From positions 1-7,024 of the forward strand of contig JAFGEH010000159.1 of NCBI GenBank assembly GCA_016931665.1: 7,024 nt of DNA, in the 5' to 3' direction. The number at the start of each line of letters is the position of its first letter. Within the stretch, counting starts at the first letter, position 1. Shown piece after piece: positions 1 through 6,284 of this stretch. A program made the translations under genes and the position numbers. The notes beneath the pieces are model-generated. The model saw only the letters and a list, made by a program, of their open reading frames with translations, ran no database searches and had not been told where the DNA came from. The stretch is from Candidatus Cloacimonadota bacterium. GTDB taxonomy: Bacteria > Cloacimonadota > Cloacimonadia > Cloacimonadales > TCS61.

Positions 1-768
1 CATGAAATATCCTTCCGTTATGGAGATGCTCTGAAGACAGCAGATCATGCTATAACGCTGCGTTTCGTGGTGAAGGCAATAGCTCAGAAACATGGGCTTC
101 ATGCTACTTTCATGCCCAAGCCCATTGCCAGAGAAAACGGTTCCGGCATGCATGTTCATCAGAGTCTGTACAATATCACAACCGGGGAAAATGCTTTTTA
201 TGATGTCAGGGATGATTATAAATTATCTGAGATCGCCTACAATTTCGTGGCTGGTCAATTGCATCATATCAATGGGATGAGTGCAATTTTATCTCCAACG
301 GTAAATTCTTATAAACGGCTTGTTCCGGGTTATGAAGCTCCGGTTTATATCTGCTGGGGCAGAACTAATCGTTCAGCCCTGATCAGAGTTCCCAGTTCTT
401 TCAAGGGTAATCCTGATTCAGTGCGGGTTGAGATTCGCAGTTCCGATCCCAGTTGTAATATCTATCTGGCTTTTGCTGTGATGCTCAAAGCCGGTTTAAC
501 CGGGATCAAACAACGTTTGCGCCCGCCTAAGGCGCTGGAAGAAGACCTTTACCTGTTTACAGATGAAAAACTGCAGGAAATGCAGATCAAGACAATCCCT
601 CACAACCTCTGGGCTGCAATTAATGAATTGAGAAATGACGATTTGATGAAAACAGCCCTGGGTGACCATACCTTCGCTAAATATATCACAGCTAAAAGAC
701 AGGAATGGGATGAATACAGCATCCAGGTTTCCCAATGGGAACTGGATACCTATCTGGAAAAATATTAA
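1..768 (+). CDS. glnA: Glutamine synthetase, type I, C-terminal part (5' end outside window)
   Basis: Glutamine synthetase makes glutamine from glutamate, ammonia and ATP in the cytoplasm and is the main entry point for ammonia assimilation. The frame is open from base 1 (first residues HEISFRYGDAL) to TAA at 766-768. It gives 255 visible residues of a usual ~440, so roughly the first 185 are missing. The ATP-binding signature KPIARENGSGMHVHQS is at visible residues 40-55. It is followed by NSYKRLVPGYEAP (Arg106, Glu112), NRSALIRVP (Arg124, Arg129) and VEIRSSDPS (Glu144, Arg146), which match the conserved active-site segments of the family. The C-terminus (...WELDTYLEKY) is typical of type I enzymes. 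The segment that carries the adenylylated tyrosine (NLYDLP) in enterobacterial enzymes reads EEDLYLFTDE: the Tyr aligns (184) but the motif is not canonical. Control by adenylylation is therefore doubtful and a GSI-alpha-like form is likelier. An internal GTG at 67 is not the start, because conserved sequence precedes it. Confidence 0.95.
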   Translation, partial: HEISFRYGDALKTADHAITLRFVVKAIAQKHGLHATFMPKPIARENGSGMHVHQSLYNITTGENAFYDVRDDYKLSEIAYNFVAGQLHHINGMSAILSPTVNSYKRLVPGYEAPVYICWGRTNRSALIRVPSSFKGNPDSVRVEIRSSDPSCNIYLAFAVMLKAGLTGIKQRLRPPKALEEDLYLFTDEKLQEMQIKTIPHNLWAAINELRNDDLMKTALGDHTFAKYITAKRQEWDEYSIQVSQWELDTYLEKY

Positions 769-777
769 GGATAATTC

Positions 778-844
778 AACCCAGATAATGCATTAGAACT
801 TTGCCAAGCATCAGATTCTTTTGTCTGAATGAATTATCTGGGTT
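778..844. repeat. Inverted repeat with nested hairpin between convergent genes
   Basis: The arms aacccagataat (778-789) and attatctgggtt (833-844) are perfect 12-bp complements. After one mismatch (790/832) the stem continues for 4 bp (791-794 with 828-831). The enclosed loop holds a smaller hairpin, tcagat at 811-816 with gtctga at 823-828 including one G-T pair, which competes for base 828. The repeat starts 9 nt after the glutamine synthetase stop and ends 56 nt before the GH3 stop, on the other strand. It probably folds in the 3' ends of both transcripts and could limit read-through between the convergent genes. Neither side has a proper T-run, so it is not a textbook intrinsic terminator. 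The rest of the 769-900 gap is AT-rich and shows nothing else I can name. Confidence 0.55.
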
Positions 845-900
845 CAAAGCTGCAATTATTCAAATCTGATCAAACTAAACTGACATTATTTTGAAAATAT

Positions 901-2832
901 CTACGTTTTATACTTCAATCCGAAACCATACGGGAATAGGGGATTATAATCATTATCACCCACATTCCAGTTCTCATCGTCGTAGCGGGGCCAGGAGAAA
1001 CTGAGTTTCCCCTGAAAATCATAATCGCCGAAAAGTACATCCGCCACACCCTGTCCTTCGGAACCCGGGAACCAGGCAACCACGAAGGCCTTTGATTCTT
1101 CCAGTTCCCGATTGATCACCAGGGGGCGTCCACAAATCATAACTGCCACAACAGGAATACCTTTACTGGTAATTTTCTTTATTGTTTCGATATCTTCCGG
1201 ATGCAGCTCATGTAGATAAAGATGGGTTCCGTAAGGTCCTTTTTTCACAACAGGAATATCGTCATCTGATAAAGTATCATCCGTAGTTGAACCTTTGCTG
1301 ATCTTCAGACCTTTGGCCAGGCCTTCCACCCTGACATCGCCCAGCATTTCAGCATAAGGAACTTCACCGATACAGACAATGGCTACTTCGTGCTTGTCAG
1401 GATCAGCTCCGGAACCGTCAACACTCAATTCAGCATTGGGTGCTACTGCCCGGATACCTTCCCAGATGGAGGTTCCTCCCACTATGGAAGATCTATGCGG
1501 TGCTGAATTTTTCACTTTAGTCTTTCTTGGTTCTTCTTTTTCAGAATCTGACATGATATAAGCTTTTTCAGTTGATTCAGCAAAATCGTCAACCCCCTGC
1601 CAGGCAACAGTGAATCCGCCACATTGATGACCACGGTTATGGGCATTCTTGCCGGCGACCAGTAGGCGGGCATCTTTGCTTAAGGGGAGTATATCATCCT
1701 CATTTTTCAGCATAACCAGTGATTTTCTCACGGCTTCCCGGGCAACTGCGCGATGTTCCTGACTGCCGAAACAGGAAGTATCCAGGGATAATTTCCTGGC
1801 AGCTGGCCGAGGTTTAGTAAACATACCGAATTCGAATTTAACTCTTAAGATACGCCTGACTGCATCATCAAGCCGTTCCAGGGGGATGCGGCCATTGGCA
1901 ACATTGGTTTTTACATGGGTTATAAATTCTTTCCATTTACCGGTGATCATGAACATATCTATCCCGGCATTAAGTGCCTTAACAGCACATTCTTCATAGC
2001 TGTCATCCAGGTAATCAATACCGTCCCAGTCGGAGATCACAAAGCCAGCAAAGCCCAGTTCATTTTTCAGGACATCGGTAAGCAGATATTTGTGACCGTG
2101 GCATTTTTCACCAAACCAGCTGCTTAGAGAAACCATCACTGTTAATGCGCCGGCATCTATAGCTGCTTTATAGGGCGGTAAATGGATCTTTCTCAGTTCT
2201 TCCTCTGTAATACACATATCACCCTGATCAATTCCGTGCAAAGTGGCTCCATCGCCGATATAGTGTTTAATGCAAGCTATAACCTTATCTTCTTCATAAT
2301 TACCCTGTAATCCCTTAACGAATCTGGGAGCATATTTAGTTACTATTTCAGGGCTTTCAGAATAGCTCTCATAGGTACGGCCCCAGTGATCGTTTCGGGC
2401 AACGGCCAAGGTAGGGGCGAAGGTCCATTCGACGCCGGTTGCAGCTATTTCTTTAGCAGTAACTGAGGCAATACGCTCTAATAAATCCGGATCATCGGCA
2501 GCTCCCAAGCCGATATTGTGTGGGAAGACAACGGAGCCGATAACGTTAGTGTTGCCGTGGATAGCATCGACCCCGTAAATGATCGGGATAGCCAGATGGT
2601 TTTCATCTTCTTCCATGGAAGCAGCCCAGTATTCATCGTTCATCTTGATCCAGTCCTCAGGTTTATTATCCCCCGGGACAGAGCCACCGCCACTCAGAAC
2701 AGAACCGACATGATATTTTTTTACTTCCTCTGGAGAGATGAATTGACGTTCCGGCTGAACGATCTGACCGATTTTCTGATCCAGAGTCATCCTGGCCAAC
2801 AGTTCAGAGATCTTTCTCTCAATATCTTTCAT
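901..2832 (-). CDS. Family 3 glycoside hydrolase (beta-glucosidase / exo-beta-glucanase), cytoplasmic
   Basis: This is a retaining GH3 enzyme that removes glucose from the non-reducing ends of beta-glucosides, close in type to barley exoglucanase ExoI (beta-1,3/1,4). I place the start at the ATG at 2832 (643 aa) because AAGGAG lies 9 nt upstream. The longer frame from 2856 adds eight residues and has no ribosome site. Numbered from 2832, the (beta/alpha)8 domain covers about 1-340. It holds GVDAIHG (Asp89), WGRTYESY (Arg152), KHYIGDG (Lys189, His190, Asp194) and the nucleophile Asp268 in FVISDWDGID. The alpha/beta sandwich domain (about 360-640) carries the acid/base Glu490 in GEVPYAEMLGD. 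Trp269 and Trp411 (in WQG) match the aromatic clamp of ExoI. The C-terminus has WFPGSEGQGVADVLFGD and FPYGFGL. No signal peptide or membrane segment is visible, so it should be cytoplasmic. Odd features are two charged insertions near Glu490 (about 418-450 and 499-537). It follows the phosphorylase gene by 34 bp and is probably co-transcribed with it. Substrate linkage is inferred from that neighbour. Confidence 0.93.
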   Translation of the reverse strand: MKDIERKISELLARMTLDQKIGQIVQPERQFISPEEVKKYHVGSVLSGGGSVPGDNKPEDWIKMNDEYWAASMEEDENHLAIPIIYGVDAIHGNTNVIGSVVFPHNIGLGAADDPDLLERIASVTAKEIAATGVEWTFAPTLAVARNDHWGRTYESYSESPEIVTKYAPRFVKGLQGNYEEDKVIACIKHYIGDGATLHGIDQGDMCITEEELRKIHLPPYKAAIDAGALTVMVSLSSWFGEKCHGHKYLLTDVLKNELGFAGFVISDWDGIDYLDDSYEECAVKALNAGIDMFMITGKWKEFITHVKTNVANGRIPLERLDDAVRRILRVKFEFGMFTKPRPAARKLSLDTSCFGSQEHRAVAREAVRKSLVMLKNEDDILPLSKDARLLVAGKNAHNRGHQCGGFTVAWQGVDDFAESTEKAYIMSDSEKEEPRKTKVKNSAPHRSSIVGGTSIWEGIRAVAPNAELSVDGSGADPDKHEVAIVCIGEVPYAEMLGDVRVEGLAKGLKISKGSTTDDTLSDDDIPVVKKGPYGTHLYLHELHPEDIETIKKITSKGIPVVAVMICGRPLVINRELEESKAFVVAWFPGSEGQGVADVLFGDYDFQGKLSFSWPRYDDENWNVGDNDYNPLFPYGFGLKYKT

Positions 2833-2841
2833 TCCTGTCTG

Positions 2842-2847
2842 CTCCTT
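2842..2847 (-). promoter_or_regulatory. Shine-Dalgarno site that sets the GH3 start
   Basis: On the minus strand AAGGAG is followed by 9 nt and then ATG at 2832. The in-frame ATG at 2856 has only AT-rich sequence upstream (cagctaaattttaaaataacatta), without a purine-rich site, and would place this AAGGAG inside codons 4-5. The 643-residue protein is therefore the more likely product. Confidence 0.75.
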
Positions 2848-2866
2848 ATTATTCATTAATGTTATT

Positions 2867-5800
2867 TTAAAATTTAGCTGCCGGATTTCTTCTCAGTTCG
2901 ATATCGATACGGCTAATCTTTCTGTCACGGATACTACGGGCAATATCGCCCTTGATCGCATCATTACTATAAATTCTGGAATTTCCGTTGAAGTCCCACA
3001 CCTTCCAGGCAGAGGGAGAAACGCCCTGAGGTCCGAAGGTATCGGCGCCATCCGGATTATGATAGGTGACAAGGATACTGCCCAGAAACATGAAGCTGAA
3101 AGTGTTGGGCGGAAACTCGATTTCCTGCCATTTATCATCTATAAATAAACGGCGTTTCTGCTTTTCTGCGGTAAACAACCAGCCGGCTAAAGCAGGATTG
3201 AATTCCAGCTGCAGGTCTCCAGCGGAATTAAGAGTGAAAGGCCTGGGTCCAGTTGTCATCATTACCAAAAGATGAATAAATTCGGCTGTTGCCCCGCTCA
3301 AACGGGCTACAAAGCCATTGCCGTGCAGGGAGGGATCCGGATTGGCAGAGCTGACAATGAAGGAAGAGTTTTCCAGAATACTTCTGCCATATATTTCCGG
3401 CTGGAAAAAGGGTACCAACACCCTGGTAAAATCGCGATAGAACTCAGAATAGAATTGATTGCGGAGGATTTCCAGCATATACTTGTATTCCATATGCAAC
3501 CAGATTGATTCATTTTCGAACCAGCCGGGAGAAAAGGTCCGGGCCCGGCCAATTTCCAGAGGTTGATCAGCGAGAGAGGCATTGACTTTGTACATCTTCA
3601 GCTTCTGATCATACAAACCGCTATACCTGATGTTATTGATAAGGGAGGCAGCTTTTGTACCGGGAGGAAGGCAACGCAGGTAATGGACGGGTCCTTCCAG
3701 AAAGAGCGGTAAGGCTGTCTGCCTGAATTTTAAAGGCCGAAAACAGACTAATCCTTTCTGATTGCATTTTGTTCGGGTTTTGCCCTTCTGGGCAGAAATT
3801 TTAATTTCTTCATAATCAGTCACTTCATTGATGAAATAGGTGGAAATAACATTGCTTTCATGGTCCCAGGCTTTAATGATGCCGTCTTCCAGTTTTTTCA
3901 GACAGGCCTTGAAAAAATTTCTGATCTCCGAGATATTGATTGAGAGTTCAATCCCGCTGATTCCCAAACGGGTTTTTTCCCGGAAGGATTCCCTGGCGGA
4001 TGCCGCCTTATCCCAGAATTCAAAAGGTGATAACTTAGATGATAAAAGAGTGTGAACGGCTTCCAGTAATTGTTTCAACTCTGTGCCTATTGGCCATTCT
4101 TCCCGGTCAGAAGCAATTTCTGCCAGTACTTTCTGCAGGAACATGATATGCCTTTTAATCTCCAGAGTTTCACTGATACTGGAACCCAGCAATCCGGGTA
4201 AACCATTAAGAGCATCATACCAGTCCGGCTTATCCGCTTCCATTTCAACGCCGACTCCTTCCGGATCCAGTGATGCCATTTTATTAACGATGAGGCAGAC
4301 CAGGATGTTGATGAGAGAGGTATAATAAACCTGTCCCCTGCCGAAATCGGTATGAACCCGGTTTTTATTATCAGATCGCCTGGATATGATGTTGTCTTTC
4401 TCCTCATCGAAGATTACCGCACCCAGTTGCATAGGTTTTCCTTCCCAGAGCACATATTTCTCAGAGCGGGGTTGAACACGATGGGGGTTATCATAGAAAG
4501 AAAAGGTTTTTTTCTCCAACAGCAGGTAACGGAGTTTCTCCGGATAGACTGCCAGATAATTTTCCAGCAGGTCCAGATTATAAGTCCAATGATCGGTCCA
4601 GAAACCTTCTCCGTAACTGGTTTTGTGGATCTGGTCACAGATATCGATAAGATCACCGAGAAAATCATCCGGATCAAGTTTCAGGGCAATTCTGTTGTCT
4701 TTCAGGTAAGAAACCAGCTCACCCGGTGTGAATGTCTCCTGAAAAAATGTTTCAGAGAGATTCAATTTATCATCATCCAGATATGCTGATAAGATTGATT
4801 TAAGTTTATCCCGGTCATTTATCCGGAAACGCGTTTCTTTCAACACCAGAGGGTTGAACCCATCAAGTTGCATCAGGTTATAGAAATATTCCACGTTTTT
4901 ATCCTGAACATCGGGGTTGAAGAAAAGATCGTTGCGGCGATTCTGATTCACATCCCGGAAGTTGCCGTTACCCTGGGAATAATTCGTCGGGGTCAGCTGG
5001 TAGTCATTATAATCCCGCTCGAGATCTCCGTGTTTCCGGGAGAAAAGATGTAGTGTGAAGCTTGTTTCACTACCCTGGAATGTATATGGGAATCCGCCAC
5101 GCATCACGTTATCCAGAAAATTCTGCCTGGTATACCGGTCCAGAACCGGAGTGCTGCTACAGATAAAATTCTTCTGGGTAAGTTGTTCGATCAATTCTTC
5201 ATTTATCCGGGCTTTTTCTTCTATATAGCTTGGAGAGGCAATCAGGGGGATGAGTGAATTAAGATCTTCTATTGAAGAGGCATGGCCGATGATCGAAGTA
5301 TATTTATAAGTTTCTCCGGCTGGTATCGATGTCTGGAAAAAGCCCATACTGCAGGGCAGGCGGTTTTCCAGGATCTGTCCTTCCAACATTTTTTCCGTTG
5401 GGCCAGTCAGGAATTTTTCCGGATAGCTGTAATCACTCTGCGATCCGAAGATCTTTACCGGGTCCACAACAGGGGAAACGAGTGATGAGCCCTGTCCATC
5501 GGATTCAAATCCCAGGTAGAAATTTCCCTGTTTGATACGGACCACATCGGGCCGATCAGCCGGCTCAACTTTGCCATGAAAAAACGGGACATTCCTGTCA
5601 TAATTGCTTACTTCGACAAAGGCTTCCACCAGGCGCCGCCGGAATTTTAGACTTTCATTATCGACTCCATAGGGGATGATCAGGGGTAAGCCGTCCAGGC
5701 CTTCCAGGGTACAGGCAGACCGGTTAAGATTTTGAATATGAAGGGTTCGGACGAGGCCGGGGAAATTAGCTTGCGGGATATTGAAGTAGGTAACCGTGAA

Positions 5801-6211
5801 TTTCAGACCTAGAGTAAGGTTCTCTTCTTCCAGAGTCAACCTGGCTGGAGCGATAATCATCCGCTGTGTCTTTTTCATCCGGCGTTCCGGCAGATGATTC
5901 TGAAAGGGTTCATAGAAATTTATCGAGTCGTGATCCTGAAGTTTCAGGAATGTCCTGAATCCCTGAGAGGTAACCAGCTGGTAAGCACGGTTAGCGGGAA
6001 GAAACTCCATTACAGGATGTTCTTTATCCTGGACGCCCATACTGCAGACACATTGTCCCCGATTCACGTAGAACAGCCACATGGGTATTCCTTCCTTGCC
6101 GGCGATTCCGGGAAAGAAACTGGAGAATAGTTTAGCTGAGTTATAATGGATAATGGTGAACTCACCTGTTTCCTGCAAGCGGTACTGTGCTTCTCTGGAT
6201 GGGGTCAACAT
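2867..6211 (-). CDS. Large inverting glycoside phosphorylase, GH149-like (probable beta-1,3-glucan phosphorylase)
   Basis: This 1114-residue cytoplasmic protein belongs to the GH94-like phosphorylase superfamily, which cleaves beta-glucosidic bonds with phosphate and releases alpha-glucose 1-phosphate. The N-terminal beta-sandwich (about 1-310) begins with FSSFFPGIAGKEGIPMW (29-45) and FYVNRG (47-52). A linker follows, then the (alpha/alpha)6 barrel with GNFRDVNQNRRND (416-428), GEGFWTDHWTYNLDL (534-548) and KPDWYDALNGLPGLLG (661-676). The last aligns with the GDWND segment that bears the catalytic acid in GH94, which makes Asp666 the likely acid. RLSGATAEF (970-978) starts the C-terminal part of the barrel, and a C-terminal beta-rich region ends the protein. 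The length fits GH149 (around 1100 residues) better than typical GH94 (about 800). The GH149 family is known for beta-1,3-oligoglucan phosphorylases. No signal peptide is visible. The start at 6211 has AAAGGA 11 nt upstream and leads straight into conserved sequence. The gene precedes the GH3 gene by 34 bp. Older annotation would say 'cellobiose phosphorylase' or 'hypothetical'. The superfamily is firm. The family and linkage are recognised from memory and less certain. Confidence 0.8.
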   Translation of the reverse strand: MLTPSREAQYRLQETGEFTIIHYNSAKLFSSFFPGIAGKEGIPMWLFYVNRGQCVCSMGVQDKEHPVMEFLPANRAYQLVTSQGFRTFLKLQDHDSINFYEPFQNHLPERRMKKTQRMIIAPARLTLEEENLTLGLKFTVTYFNIPQANFPGLVRTLHIQNLNRSACTLEGLDGLPLIIPYGVDNESLKFRRRLVEAFVEVSNYDRNVPFFHGKVEPADRPDVVRIKQGNFYLGFESDGQGSSLVSPVVDPVKIFGSQSDYSYPEKFLTGPTEKMLEGQILENRLPCSMGFFQTSIPAGETYKYTSIIGHASSIEDLNSLIPLIASPSYIEEKARINEELIEQLTQKNFICSSTPVLDRYTRQNFLDNVMRGGFPYTFQGSETSFTLHLFSRKHGDLERDYNDYQLTPTNYSQGNGNFRDVNQNRRNDLFFNPDVQDKNVEYFYNLMQLDGFNPLVLKETRFRINDRDKLKSILSAYLDDDKLNLSETFFQETFTPGELVSYLKDNRIALKLDPDDFLGDLIDICDQIHKTSYGEGFWTDHWTYNLDLLENYLAVYPEKLRYLLLEKKTFSFYDNPHRVQPRSEKYVLWEGKPMQLGAVIFDEEKDNIISRRSDNKNRVHTDFGRGQVYYTSLINILVCLIVNKMASLDPEGVGVEMEADKPDWYDALNGLPGLLGSSISETLEIKRHIMFLQKVLAEIASDREEWPIGTELKQLLEAVHTLLSSKLSPFEFWDKAASARESFREKTRLGISGIELSINISEIRNFFKACLKKLEDGIIKAWDHESNVISTYFINEVTDYEEIKISAQKGKTRTKCNQKGLVCFRPLKFRQTALPLFLEGPVHYLRCLPPGTKAASLINNIRYSGLYDQKLKMYKVNASLADQPLEIGRARTFSPGWFENESIWLHMEYKYMLEILRNQFYSEFYRDFTRVLVPFFQPEIYGRSILENSSFIVSSANPDPSLHGNGFVARLSGATAEFIHLLVMMTTGPRPFTLNSAGDLQLEFNPALAGWLFTAEKQKRRLFIDDKWQEIEFPPNTFSFMFLGSILVTYHNPDGADTFGPQGVSPSAWKVWDFNGNSRIYSNDAIKGDIARSIRDRKISRIDIELRRNPAAKF

Positions 6212-6222
6212 TTCTGTATAAT

Positions 6223-6228
6223 TCCTTT
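6223..6228 (-). promoter_or_regulatory. Shine-Dalgarno site of the phosphorylase gene
   Basis: On the minus strand AAAGGA lies 11 nt upstream of the ATG at 6211, slightly further than usual. Only 23 nt separate this ATG from the end of the upstream terminator T-run, so the ribosome site fills most of that leader. No convincing -10/-35 pair is visible here. TTATAC at 6216-6221 is a weak -10-like match but would sit inside the ribosome-site spacing. Confidence 0.5.
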
Positions 6229-6234
6229 TATCAG

Positions 6235-6278
6235 AAAAATAGCATCAGCCGGTACATCATTTTGTACCGGCTGATGCT
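6235..6278 (-). terminator. Strong Rho-independent terminator of the FN3/sorting-domain gene
   Basis: A perfect 16-bp stem is formed by agcatcagccggtaca (6241-6256) and tgtaccggctgatgct (6263-6278), with a 6-nt loop. Read on the minus strand, the hairpin begins 6 nt after the TAA at 6285-6287 and is followed by A and five T (6240-6235). This is the classical layout for an intrinsic terminator of the gene ending at 6285. There is no matching T-run on the plus-strand side, so it should act in one direction. The phosphorylase start codon follows 23 nt later. Confidence 0.9.
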
Positions 6279-6284
6279 GAGATA

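Noticed and set aside
67..69. GTG as the start of a short glutamine synthetase-like protein
   Set aside because: The frame is open from base 1 and the residues before it (HEISFRYGDALKTADHA) are conserved glutamine synthetase sequence, so the gene simply continues beyond the left edge.
885..900. The palindrome-like attattttgaaaatat just before the GH3 stop as a terminator or operator
   Set aside because: It is short, AT-only apart from its centre, and thermodynamically weak. It lies directly next to the stop codon without further structure.
2518..2859. A 113-codon plus-strand frame opposite the start of the GH3 gene
   Set aside because: It is antisense to the conserved GH3 N-terminal domain (GVDAIHG region). 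The composition is that of a reversed coding strand and there is no upstream signal.
4352..4789. A 145-codon open frame on the plus strand inside the phosphorylase gene
   Set aside because: It lies wholly antisense to a well-conserved long coding region, has no recognisable domain and no ribosome site, and is one of many such shadow frames along the 3.3-kb gene.
5342..6050. Repeat of gcccatactgcag near 5342 and near 6036 within the phosphorylase gene
   Set aside because: Both copies encode Cys-Ser-Met-Gly in different domains. A single 13-bp match in coding sequence with no flanking similarity is most simply chance and codon bias.
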